Both the position numbers and the translations under genes were made by a program. From Hemerocallis citrina (lineage: Eukaryota; Streptophyta; Magnoliopsida; Asparagales; Asphodelaceae), in NCBI GenBank assembly GCA_017893485.1, contig CM030362.1, forward strand, positions 178,188,166 through 178,252,165: 64,000 nucleotides of DNA. Reading direction: 5' to 3'. The notes beneath the pieces are model-generated. The model ran no database searches, had not been told where the DNA came from, and worked only from the letters and a program-made list of their open reading frames with translations. Of the stretch, positions 45,690 through 56,799 are shown piece after piece (position 1 is the first letter of the stretch; each line of letters begins with the position of its first letter).

Positions 45690-46787
45690 CTGGTGGGGAG
45701 CAATCATCATGATTGGTGGTACGATACTGAGGCCACCAAGCACATCTGCTCGGACAAGAGATGTTCACCTCATACCAGAAATGCAACAAGGATGAACAGT
45801 TGTTCATGGATAATTCTTCCACTTCCAAGATTGAAGGAACATGGAAGATAGTGCTGAAGATGACTTCAGGCAAAGAACTAACACTAACAAATGTGTTGCA
45901 CGTTCCAGATATTAAAAAGAACTTGGTCTCGGGATCTTCGCTAAGCAAGAATGGATTCAAGGTCATTATTGCTTCTAATAATTTTGTACTATCAAAGAAT
46001 GGAGTGCACTTGGGAAAATGGCATGTAAAGGATGGACTGTTCAAATTCAATGTAATGACAGTCATCCCAAAATCTGTTGTTCCTGTTGTTCCCAAAATTA
46101 ATGAAATTACTCCTATTGCTTATGTTATTGAGTCTTCTTCTGTTTGGCATGAAAGACTAGGCTATGTTAATTTTAATTCTATGCATAGATTAATTAACAT
46201 GAGTTTACTACCAAATTTAAGGTAGACAACTGTGAAAAATGTGAAGTTTGCACAGAGACCAAACTCACTAAAATTCCATCATGTTATGTAGAAAGAAACA
46301 CTGAAAATCTATGTCTAATTCACACAGATCTGTGTGATTTAAAATACGTACAGACAAGAGGCGGTAAAAAGTAATTTGTGACATTCATAGACGATTGCAC
46401 AAAATTCTGTTATGTATACTTGTTATATAGCAAAAATGAGGCTTTAGATAAATTCAAGGAATATAAGCTTAAGGTTGAGAATCAACTTGGCAAAAAGATT
46501 AAAACCGTTAGGAATGATAGAGGAGAGAAATATGATGCACCATCTAATATGTTCTGCTCTGAACATGGAATAGTTCACCAGACAACTGTTCCTTACTCAC
46601 CTGAATCAAATGGTACTGCCAAGCGCAAGAACCGAACTCTAAAGGAGATGATGCCTTGTTGTTGAATTCTAGGTTACCCCAAAACATGTGGGGGAAGCAA
46701 TGCTGACTGCCAACTATATTCTCAATAAAATACCTCACAAGAAAACTGGCAAGACACCATACAAACTGTGGAAAGGTAATGTACCTT
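45690..46787 (+). pseudogene. Copia 2 protease and integrase, first part
   Basis: A protease remnant (WWYDTEATKHICSDK, active-site Gly changed to Glu) is followed by NVLHVPDIKKNLVSGSSL, the HHCC region SVWHERLGYVNF, and integrase core HTDLCDL, VRNDRGEKYDAP and NGTAKRKNRTL. The last block carries Lys where the catalytic Glu belongs. Stops at 46223, 46373 and 46663. The frame breaks at YKLWKGN where the solo LTR is inserted. Confidence 0.85.
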
Positions 46788-48029
46788 TGTAGAACCCCGT
46801 ATTTTCAAATATTATTTTAATTATTTGAAAATGAATTTAAATGAGTTTTGAGGATTTAATTGATATTTTCCTAGAAGGTTTATCTTTTGTACACGTGCAA
46901 AACACGTGCAAATGACTTTTGAGATGTTTGAAAAATTAAGATTTCTTTATGAAAAATCATTATTTATTATTTTGAAATTATGTAGTATTTTTCCGGATTT
47001 TTCTGAATTTAATTAGTACTATTTGTAAATTTTAAGAAAAGAATGACCTTTTTGTAAAATTGACATTTTTAAGGGCTAAAATGCAAAATTGGCATTTTGG
47101 ACGTTTTAAACAGTATTGGTTAAGATTTAGAAGTATATTTTCTATTAAATCCTAATTTTAATGAATTTTGGATGAGTTTCCAAGAGTAGATAGATATATA
47201 TAAAATTGTATTTTGAAGGGATTGTTTTGCAAATGTATTTGGAAACCCTAGAACCTAATTCCCGGCCTATATAAAGAGAGTTGCAGCCGTCATTCGCTGC
47301 ATAACTCAGATTTCATTATATTATTTTCTTGGTGATTGGAGAAGGAGTTTGGATCTAGCAAAGGAAGGCTTTTGTGGATTCTTCTTGTTTCTAAAGGTGA
47401 GTGATATGAACTTAGTTTTGTTAGTGTGTATGATGGTGTGCTGTTTTGTTTGATGTATCCGTATCTTGTATGTGATCGATGCAATAGTCGTTATTCGTAT
47501 TACGCATGAGAAATCCACGAATGTTTAGTAGATCTTGTTTAACAAATTCTTTATTGATCGAAAACATGTTAAGATTCAAGTATGGTTTGATCGGATGTAT
47601 GAACATCTGAATCTTGTGTTTATAATCAGATCTCGGTTATTATTGGTGGAAGAATTAAGTATTAAGGAAACCCTAATGTAAGATTTAGGAATTTGAGAAC
47701 AAGAGAATTGAGTTTTGAGTTATTGAATGATTGAATAATGGATCTGCAATGAAGAAGTAATCGAGATTGTCATTTTACATGATTAAGAATTATTTTCATG
47801 AACAAGAACCTTTAGAAAACTCCAGTTTTGATCTTTGTATTCAGACCTAACTTATGCAAACTGTAGGCCGACAGTCGACTGGTCTACTATTCAGTCGACT
47901 GGTACGACCCAGCTGTTGTATCTTTAGTTTTTCTCGAAAATCCGTTCTGGACAGTCGACTTAGACCCTTCTCAGCGACTGGTACACTTAGAATTTATTTT
48001 TCAAAGTTATCGTAGAATTTCTCTCGGGT

Positions 48030-48485
48030 AAGTCGACTTATGTTTTTATAAGTCGACTTATGTTCTTATGAGTCGACTTATGTCCCCTTTTAAGTCGACT
48101 TATGTTTTGATAAGTCTACTTATGATTTTTATAAGTCATCTTATATTGTTGATAAGTCTACTTATGATTTTTATAAGTCATCTTATGTTTTGATAAGTCT
48201 ACTTATGATTTTTATAAGTCATCTTATGTTTTGATAAGTCTACTTATGATTTTTATAAGTCATCTTATATTGTTGATAAGTCTACTTATGATTTTTATAA
48301 GTCATCTTATGTTTTGATAAGTCTACTTATGATTTTTATAAGTCATCTTATGTTTTGATAAGTCTACTTATGATTTTTATAAGTCATCTTATGTTTTGAT
48401 AAGTCTACTTATGATTTTTTTTAAGTCATCTTATATTGTTGATAAGTCAACTTATGTTTTTATAAGTCATCTTATACTGTTAGCA
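48030..48485. repeat. 20-21-bp minisatellite built on AAGTCGACTTATG
   Basis: About 22 head-to-tail units. The first four keep AAGTCGACTTATG; later ones alternate AAGTCTACTTATG and AAGTCATCTTAT, giving a 42-bp higher-order unit. Confidence 0.9.
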
Positions 48486-48667
48486 CTTGGAATGTTTCTT
48501 GAGAATTAGTGATAATTGTCTCGGGTAAGTCGACTGATGGTTTTCTTGAGTCGACTCACTGCACTTGTTATAATCTTGGATATTGGTTCTCGGGGCAGTC
48601 GACTTACTGTCGCATAAGTCGACTGGTTCTGATGAGTTTTCATAATCTTGAGTGTTCTTTCAGTCTT

Positions 48668-48952
48668 TAGTTTGTTTGTAGATGAATATATTCGTCGGTG
48701 TCTTGGCATACCGGGTTCGTATTCGATCTATACCTTCTTAGTTTGTTTGTAGATGGATATGTTCGTCGGTGTCTTGGCATACCGGGTTCGTATTCGATCT
48801 ATACCTTCTTAGTTTGTTTGTAGATGGATATGTTCGTCGGTGTCTTGGCATACCGGGTTCGTATTCGATCTATACCTTCTTAGTTTGTTTGTAGATGGAT
48901 ATGTTCGTCGGTGTCTTGGCATACCGGGTTCGTATTCGATCTATATTATCTT
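48668..48952. repeat. 71-bp tandem repeat, 4 copies
   Basis: TAGTTTGTTTGTAGATG starts units at 48668, 48739, 48810 and 48881. Copies contain GTCGGTGTCTTGGCATACCG and are nearly identical, so expansion is recent. Confidence 0.92.
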
Positions 48953-49663
48953 TGGTCTTGTAGATGGATATATTGTTATCCGATCTATGGCATTATTGGT
49001 GATCGATTGTTGGACATGCATTGTGGTACTGAGAATTGTTGACAGTTGGACATATTCTGAGTTGTGAGGATTACTGTTTGTTCAGAACAGTCGACTGGTT
49101 CATAAGACAGTCGACTGTACCGTACAGTTAAGCTGTACATATTTTGAGAGAGATTGATTGATTGATACTTGATCGTTGGTATTGTTTCTTGACTCGGCTT
49201 CACTCATGTACTGGCCTATCGTTCTTGTTTCAGATTACATATTCAGTTTATGTATTTTTGTTCAGTATATGTTGCTTATGTTTAGTTGTTTTGTTTATGT
49301 TTGTTGTTTATATCACTCACACCATTTATGGCTGACCCCGTAGTTTTGGGGGTTAGGGTTCAACTCTAGCCTCATGTGATGCAGATTGCTTAGAGTTGGA
49401 GGCTTGGATTCGCTTTGGATTTTAGAGAGTGATATAATAGAGCCTCGGGTAAATTTGTAAAGAAAAAGGGTTGTAACAGTTAAATGTATTTTAAGGTGTT
49501 TTGTATTTCCGCTGCCATTGTAAAAGAATGTTGTAATAAGAATTTGGAATAAAATGATTTGAGTTTTTTGGGCTATGCATATTGTTACATTGAAGTGGAT
49601 CGCTGGGAATGTGCCACGTATTTTCTAAGTTCTCATATTAGAAATTCGGGGCGCTACAACCTT

Positions 49664-51582
49664 TGTATAAATACCTCAAAGTGTGGTGTCTAGCAAAAGT
49701 GGTAGTACCTAATCCAAAACAGGTCACAATAGGACCTAAGACCATTGATTGCATATTCATAGGCTATGCACACAACTGTAGTGCATATCGGTTTTTGGTA
49801 TATAAATCGGATAAATAGGACATCCATGTGAATACAATAATGGAATTAAGGAATGCTTCCTTCTTTCAACACGTGTTTCCGTGCAAGGATGCTACATATC
49901 CCAAACGTACACGTGAGTAAGGGAATGCAAGCACTTCGGTTGATGAACCAGGACATGATAATGATGAACCTAGATGAAGTAAATGGGCTAGAACATCAAA
50001 GTCATTTGGTCTTGACTTTGTAACGGCCTTTCTGTTAGAGAACGAGCCCAGAACATTCAAGAAAGCGATGTCTACGCCTGATGCTCCTATGTGGAAGGAA
50101 GCAATCAAAAGTGAAATAGACTCCATTATGCAAAATCATACATGGGATTGGTTGATTTGCCTTCTGGGTGTAAAGCTCTAGGCTGCAAATAGATTTTCAA
50201 ACAAAAATTGAAACCAGATGGTTCAATAGAGAAACATAAGGCGAGACTTGTGGTACAAGGATTTAGGCAAAAGGAAGGCCTAGACTTTTTTGATACATAT
50301 TCCCCGGTCAAAAGAATAACTTCCATAAGAACGTTGATAACTATCACAGCTCTGCGTAACTTCAAAATACATCAAATGGATGTCAAAACTGTATTTCTCA
50401 ATGGGGATTTAGAAGAAACAACCTGAGGGTTACGTAGTTCCCGGACAGGAAAACAAGGTGTGCAGGCTTGTAAAATTCTTGTACGGACTGAAATAAGCTC
50501 CAAAACAGTGGCATGCAAAATTTGACTATGTTATGATGTTGAATGGTTTCAAAACAAATGAATGTGATAAATGTATCTATATCAAAGATACTCTAAATGG
50601 ATACATTCTGGTATGTCTTTATGTAGATGACTTGCTCATTATTGGTAGCAATAATGACATTATCAAACAAACTAATAACATGCTTAGTGGTAAGTTTGAT
50701 ATGAAAGATTATGGAGTTGCAGATGTCATACTAGGAATCAAAGTTTCCAGGATGTCTGAGGAAATTACTTTGTCTCAAACTCATTACGCTGAGAAAGTAC
50801 TTGAAAGATTTAAGAATTAATCCAATGGGACCGCCAAAAGTCTTGTGGATCACAGTCTTCACTTGTTCAAAAATACGGGTGACAACATATCACAATTGGA
50901 ATATTAACGTGTAATCGGTAGTCTCATGTACTTAACAAATTGTACAAGACTGGACTTGGCACATTCAATAAATGTACTGAGCCGCTACACAAGTAATCCA
51001 GGATGAAGTCACTAGAAAGGAATAACTAGAGTATTGAACTACTTGCGACATACTCAGAGTTATGGGCTACATTACACCAGATATTCAGCGGTACTAGAAG
51101 GCTACAGTGATGCTAACTGGATATCGAACTCCAAGAACTCAAAATTCACAAGTGGGCATGTCTTCACTCTTGGTGGTACAGTTGCATCATGGAAATCCTC
51201 TAAACAAATGTTACTGGCCAGATCCACCATGTAATCTGAGTTTATTGCTTTAGACAAAGCGGTAGAGGAAGCAGAGTGGCTTCAAAACTTTTTAGAGGAT
51301 ATTTCCATATGGGAAAAACCAATGCCTGCTATATGTGTACACTATGACAGCCAATCGGCTATAGCAAGGGCACTGAGTTGTATGTATAATGGTAAGTCTC
51401 GTCATATCAGAAGGCGATATAAAACCATTAGACAACTGCTCTCTAATGGAATAATCTCTATAAAGTATATAAAATCGACCGACAACCTAGCGGATCCATT
51501 TACTAAAAGTTTATCACGAGAGCAAATTGTGAGATCATCAAGAGGAATGGGTTTAAAGCCTATGACGAAAGAGAATATTTGA
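49664..51582 (+). pseudogene. Copia 2 integrase end, RT and RNase H
   Basis: The frame resumes as LYKYLKVW directly after the solo LTR. RT blocks KPDGSIEKHKARLVVQGF and HQMDVKTVFLNGDLEE are followed by a frameshift at about 50425, then an intact catalytic CLYVDDLLIIG box. RNase H reads [32 protein letters not shown] and RHIRRRYKTIRQLLSNG, ending at 51580. Stops at 49816, 49918, 49975, 50818 and 51232 inactivate it. The region 51583-52150 is noncoding up to the polypurine tract ATGTGGGGGAT. Confidence 0.88.
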
Positions 51583-52150
51583 TGGAAACCCTTCTTAGAA
51601 ATTGGAGATCCTAAGATCTAGGTTCAAGGAGACAACTAATTCTTGTTGAATCGACGTGAACACTGAGAGATTAAAATCTCGTACTCACTCTTAGGTTGAT
51701 AAAACAATGTTGTCTGCAAAGGGTTAGGATAAGCTTGTCTTTTAATGATTTCCCTAGTTTTGAAATAAAATTGGGGTATGGCATGATATTTTTTATGGGA
51801 AATCACCATGTAAGTGTGAAATGGGGCCGTTTCTAGGAGAATGAAGACATGCTACATTCTCTAAGTTCACTCACGATTAACCATGGTTGTTCAAAGCCAA
51901 AATGAACATAACAAGAGAACCTAGTTCTGTGAGGAGATGAAATTGTGTGATAGTTATTGTCTAGGTTCACATCAAAGCCCGGGTAGTTCAAGACATCATG
52001 TTCACTATTTGGCCATGTTAAAAATTGAAAAATTACTACCATTCCTGATGCATTAATTTTCCGATTGTACTCTTAGAGTCTTTTCTGTCATGTTTTTTTT
52101 CTGTCGTGTCTAGATTACATGGTCTAGTCATTTCCATTCATGTGGGGGAT

Positions 52151-53068
52151 TGTTGGAAATAATTTTGGCATATTTTTCGAGCCGGATTCTGGTGGGCTCC
52201 AGCCACCGGCAGTGCCGGACAATGATTAGATTATATTCCTCTCGTCGAGTACTATTCCGTAATGTACTCACTTGCCAAAAACAGTTTCCGTATGAATGAG
52301 AAATGTAGGTCCAAAGTTGGGTACTCGAAATGTACTAACTTGGAAGTTGGAATGGATAGTCCCACATTGAAATATGGAAAAGATTTTCTCTAGTATATAA
52401 GCTAAGGAAATGGACTAAAGGGCGTAGCCCTGGAGTTACCACTAACGTGTAGTGGAGAGAGGACATAGCCAAAATAACAAACACACGCGCGCGCGCGCCC
52501 GGTCTCGGCCCTGGCCCCGGTTTCGGCTCGGTTCGGTTCGGTTTGGCTTGGCTCTGGCCTATATTTTTTTTTGCCCCGCTCCAAAATTTTCTCCAGTTTA
52601 CTATTGAGGCTTTTCAAATTCTGTAACTGGTACCATTACTCTATAACAGTAGAGTAATGGCTCATCAGTTACGTTTTTGAACCATACTCTACTGTTACAG
52701 AGTAATAGACCCTTTAGTTTCTCCTCTTTTTCTATAAGACCAGTAATTTTTATCTGCCAGTACACAGAGTTTTCAAATCTCCTTCTTCTTCTTCCTCTGA
52801 GTCAAAGTCTGAGAGTACAACACAGCTACTGGTTCGCTGAGATCTCTGAAGCTATGGTGCTGCTCTTCAGGAAAAGGTAATACAGTTGTATCCTGGGAGG
52901 CAATTCGTCAACCACCGTCACACTACGGGACAAATTTTGTTTTAAGGACAGAGATCTTAATCTCGACTCTGTATTGAAGTGTCTGGTTTGTTCTTTTATT
53001 TTCTGTAATTGTATTTCTTCACAAATATTGTTAGCAATTTTCTATTTTATGAAATTAAAGTTCTAACA
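52151..53068 (+). repeat. Copia 2 3' LTR (longer copy)
   Basis: 918 bp. The extra segment relative to the 5' LTR holds a perfect CCATTACTCT/AGAGTAATGG inverted repeat (52633-52660) and a second TACTCT/AGAGTA one at 52687-52706. Confidence 0.9.
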
Positions 53069-53073
53069 CTAAC

Positions 53074-53835
53074 TAATCTCTTTAGTAAATTAGAAAGTAT
53101 GAAAAGTTGTTGGATGTAAGGATAGATTCACTAGAATCTGCTAGTGAGAATATACCCGTTTCTACCTGGTGTGGGCCTAATATTTTTCGGTTTTAACAAA
53201 TAACAGGATATTTTGCACTATTGAGAGATACGTGGGAAAATATGTAAGAAAATCTTTCCCCCTTTGTTACTCACTTTGCCTCCTTCATGTTATATAAACA
53301 AATAAAGCCTGTAGCTAGAAAATGCACGCTTTCTGAAGAAGAAAAAATATCTTCTCTCTTCCTCTCCTTCTTGTTATCATTATTTTTCTCATAAGTTATC
53401 ATTATTAAACAAAAATTTAAAATTTGGCCAAGTTTGGCAATGAAAAAATAAAATAAAATAAAATTGTACAATAGGAAGATGATCTTTTGCCGCACAATTT
53501 TTTAATATTAAAAAAAATAAAAAAAATGTTAGACGGAGAATGTTCTTCTGTCTGAATAATTTTTGACTTTCTTTCGGCCAAATTTAGCTCTAAACGATAG
53601 CAGCGATATTCATTCATTGTTATTTTTCAATTGCATAATATCTACATTTTAGCAGCAACGATAGTGGATGCTCTAAGGCGTGCAAAGACACATCTACTTG
53701 CAAGTTCCGTTGTTTCCTCTTTGGTGTTGACAGATGAATGATAAGGCAACAACATCTCGTACATTGTTAATGTGGTTACTATTTACTAATAAGATAATTT
53801 TCTAACACTTATCAAATCCTTTTGACTATATTATG
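53074..53835. other. AT-rich spacer, nothing recognised
   Basis: No gene or repeat boundary seen. The small ORFs here are low-complexity. Confidence 0.4.
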
Positions 53836-54539
53836 CTCCCTCGACCCGTTTCGTAATGTAAGTCATTCTAGCTTCTTTTTTTTGTCCCATAATATATATT
53901 GCTTTAGATTTTGTAGAGAGATTATCTTAACTTTCTTAAAGGTACATTAATATTTTTTTTAATAATAGAATGTTTGGTATACGCATTGAAAGATTTATAG
54001 GAATACGAGGATTTTCCGAAATGTGAGGGTGAGAATGAAGATTCCATTATCGCGTTTGGTATAGTACATTGCATTCTCGGGAATTCTTTATTATTGTATT
54101 TTTTGTTCTTATTTTTTTGAGTTATTTTATTGTCTGTTATAGAAATCTCATGTGAATCATCAAATCTCATGATTTTAAACTGGAATATATTTTTTTATTC
54201 TAGTTTTTTGAGTTATTTTATTATTTGTTATGGAAATCTCATGGAAATCCTCAAATCTCATAGTTTTTTGGGAATGAAAATAATTCCTAACAAAAAATTT
54301 TGATTCACTTGAAAATCCATCATTCATTTCAAAACAATGTTTGGTACGTACCAAACAAGATAATTTAAGGGGGAATATGAGATTTTCTTTCAATTTTGCC
54401 CTTAAGACTTCCAAATTTGCCCTTGTATGACTGTTTAATTTTTTTACCTGCTAAGTTAAAAGGATTTTATACTAATTTAGAGTGTTTCCTAACATGAGTG
54501 TAGAAATCTAGAATGATTTATACTTTAAGTTGGAGAGAG
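53836..54539. mobile_element. Stowaway-like MITE with a nested MITE
   Basis: The left end CTCCCTCGACCCGTTTCGTA continues as ATGTAAGTCATTCTAGC, the classic plant Stowaway start. The right end, read inverted, gives CTCTCTCCAACTT and TAAATCATTCTAGA. TA follows on the right (54540-54541), and TG stands in its place on the left. At 704 bp it is too long for a plain Stowaway because a second element (about 53971-54357, TGTTTGGTA-type ends) lies inside. Confidence 0.65.
53971..54357. mobile_element. Nested MITE with TGTTTGGTA ends
   Basis: Left end TGTTTGGTATACG; right end is a perfect 20-bp palindrome TGTTTGGTACGTACCAAACA at 54338-54357. Inside, a diverged 100-bp unit with GAAATCTCATG...CAAATCTCAT is tandemly repeated (about 54097 and 54190). 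No target duplication could be fixed. Confidence 0.5.
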
Positions 54540-54541
54540 TA

Positions 54542-55330
54542 AGCTAATGGCGAATCATTCAGACTATTTCATAATTAAAATGTGTTTCTCACCAACAGAA
54601 ATTATTTTCACATTTTTGAGACGATGAAAGCAACAAAATGACTTCAGATATTCATTTATTAGTTCTTATTACAATAATACCGTGCTCAAATTTTGAATAT
54701 TACACTAATAGACGTGCTCAAATTCTAATAGTGTAGATCCAAATAACGGCACACTAATCTAAACACATCTCTATCACTATACATGCGCTAGTAATTTACA
54801 GACAAGAGGCAACACTCTACACAGTCTTTTAAATACTTGAGCATTTGAAAGCATTCATATTTGATATAACGGTCAGACGATTCTCTGAGTCAACAGACAA
54901 AGTCCATATATTATAAGGTGGGTGGGGCAAGATATTCCAAAATTTGGAACCCAATCACCCAGAAAACACACCGGGTTTAGTATTCAGAGGTGGCACACAG
55001 AATAAACATACCAGACACCCTGTAAATGCAATCAACCAAAAAGTTCAGAAAAGCGCCTTGATATGGAGTAAATTTTTTTTTTTTTTTGATAACGGGAATA
55101 CAGCATAAAAACTCCAGTCCAATATAATTAATAAAAAGAAAGTCGTACAGCAACAAACAATTTTACACGGAGTAAAACTGAAGAAAAATCAGTACAATCA
55201 ACAATTTCTATTCTATTCAAACAATTTTAACGGGGATATGGAGTAATTTCTATTCTATTCAAACCAGTACAATCAACAACTCTGTAGACGTATCGTATTG
55301 AATAACCCCTGATTGAAATAAATATAGCAG
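54542..55330. other. AT-rich spacer, nothing recognised
   Basis: A T-run and GATAACGGGAATACAG at about 55070-55105 might be another retroelement tail; no other structure seen. Confidence 0.35.
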
Positions 55331-55864
55331 TAAGAGTATCTATAGTCGTTGGAAGTTAAAATATGAGTATTTAACAAATAGAAATAGGACATGGAGAAGT
55401 GAGTTGTAGACGTTTAAATTCAAAATTTAGCTTTTTAATTTTAAAAAAGAGACGGATTAAAGATCATATTCTGTTGGAGTTTTTTTTTTAATTTAAAAAA
55501 TTAATGGACGGAATATCATATCCCGTCCGAGAAAAAAAAAACCGAACTAAATCCTAAATCGACCCATAATAGGTTCTATGGGCTTAAATGTATAAGTTTT
55601 TTTCCAAAAAAATTGAGAAGAATGGAACAGATGGGATATCATTTCCTTTCCTATTTTTTTTTTTAATTAATTTTTTTTTCGATGGATGTCATATTCCGTC
55701 CGATGTGTTTCATTTTTTTTAAAAAAAATGGACGAAATATCATTCATTGTCCATTCAAATTTGAGAAGAATCTGAACGACATATGAGAAATCATATTTCA
55801 ATTGTCAAATTTTACAAATGCTACATTGTCTTTAATTTGATCAGCCACTATTTACCGCAGGTCT

Positions 55865-55865
<1 letters not shown>

Positions 55866-55913
<48 letters not shown>
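55866..55913. repeat. 48-bp poly(A) run
   Basis: Unbroken A tract directly before the Helitron start. The open frames through it encode only Lys or Phe runs. Confidence 0.95.
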
Positions 55914-55916
<3 letters not shown>

Positions 55917-56048
55917 CTACTACTATAATGGGAGAAGGCCTTTGTCCTTAACCCAACCCGTGCAATGCACGTATAGGTAAAATTTTTTTTTGCCCTTTTC
56001 ATTCCTCTCAATTTTTTTTCCACGTGCACAGCATGTGTATAATACTAG
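55914..56048 (+). mobile_element. 135-bp non-autonomous Helitron-like element
   Basis: The 5' end is TCTCTACTACTATAATGGG. The 3' end has a hairpin CACGTGC-ACA-GCATGTG (one G-T pair), seven bases and then CTAG followed by T; the base before the 5' end is A. A 5' TC, a subterminal hairpin, a 3' CTRR and insertion between A and T are the Helitron signature. An ACCCGTGCAATGCACG block inside is typical of plant Helitron ends. No helicase gene, as expected at this size. Confidence 0.65.
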
Positions 56049-56799
56049 TGGATAATAACTGCAGCTGATTTTTTTGCTAAAATTTGAGTATTTTGATAAA
56101 ATGACTGAGACTACAGATGCTCTAAGCGCAACTATTTTCATCCCTGATTCTTCGCCAACAAACCACGTGTTAGTTATACCTTGGTCAACTGCAACACTGT
56201 GAAAAAACATGCATACGTCCAAATTTTTTTTTGATGAATCGAATAGGATCTTGCGACCCCAGCCATCACACAAAAATATTATTAAAGATAATAAACGGTA
56301 TTTTACAAGCCGTAAAATGTAGAAACTAAACTACCACAAGCACACAGAGATCGGAAAAAAAGACAACAACAATCATGAGCCAGATAACAAATAAGCTAGG
56401 GTACAGAGAAACAACGTAGCGAAGAACATTGGGCTGCGGGGATTCACACGACGCTGGATCCTTCCACCCTGACAGAAGAGACTCCTGGCGTGGGACTAAG
56501 AGCGCACCCGGTGAAGAGATGAGCACAACAGGCTGAGGGAACATCGCCGAAACCAAGCAGAGTAACCTCCCGCGAACAGCAAGTATGGAGGCATACCACA
56601 GCAAACGGCCACCACCAAAAACTCGATGAACTAGCCACCACAGCTAATATAGCTCTGGTTGGGAGACCTGGATCTATATGCGGATGCATCTTATCTTTTC
56701 ACTCCGCCGACCACCAGCCGAATCATAGAGTTCCAGAATCATCAACACATCAACCAAGAGCCTTAATCTATCAGCATCAAAGAAGGAGAGAGGAGATCA

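Larger units (their letters stand above)
47873..49117. repeat. Paired AGTCGACT palindromes in the solo LTR
   Basis: Pairs start at 47873/47893, 47953/47973 (second degenerate), 48528/48549, 48597/48617 and 49089/49109. Centre spacing is 20 or 21 bp each time, while the intervening bases differ. Confidence 0.85.
46788..49658. mobile_element. 2.9-kb solo LTR inside Copia 2
   Basis: Starts TGTAGAACCCCG, ends CGGGGCGCTACA, with a perfect 5-bp ACCTT duplication (46783-46787 and 49659-49663). TG...CA ends, short inverted termini and a 5-bp duplication define an LTR; no internal domain or second LTR is present, so it is a solo LTR left by recombination. A TATATAAA box (47268-47275) in GGCCTATATAAAGAG supports + orientation. 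The long length and TGTAG-MRCCCCG start recall Del/Tekay-type Gypsy LTRs, but the family cannot be proved without the pol gene. Confidence 0.8.
44067..53068 (+). mobile_element. Copia 2: inactive Ty1/Copia element split by a solo LTR
   Basis: LTRs at 44067-44818 and 52151-53068 with perfect CTAAC duplications (44062-44066 and 53069-53073). Gag-pol is in Ty1/Copia order and related to Copia 1: both start TGTTGGAAAT and both have a CATTCATGTRGGGGAT polypurine region. Stops are frequent and a 2.9-kb solo LTR sits within pol. It is dead. Confidence 0.93.
55334..56112. mobile_element. Palindrome-rich MITE, copy B
   Basis: Ends GAGTATCTATAGTCG and the inverted CTACAGATGCTC resemble copy A (20810-21706). 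TAA flanks both sides, a possible 3-bp duplication. Interior repeats GGACGGAATAT-c-ATATCCCGTCC (from 55506) and weaker GGACGAAATATCAT copies near 55680 and 55732. It also holds a poly(A) run and a small Helitron. Noncoding. Confidence 0.6.

Noticed and set aside
44971..46095. 374-codon minus-strand open frame across Copia 2 gag and protease
   Set aside because: It is exactly antisense to recognisable gag/protease sequence and shows no domain of its own; Cys/Phe-rich content follows from the complement of Lys/Glu-rich gag. It is not in the position of a known antisense gene.
48030..48485. Regular array resembling a CRISPR
   Set aside because: Units are contiguous with no unique spacers, lie in a plant LTR, and there are no cas genes.
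55783..56029. Short ORFs with poly-Lys or poly-Phe
   Set aside because: They are translations of the poly(A) run.
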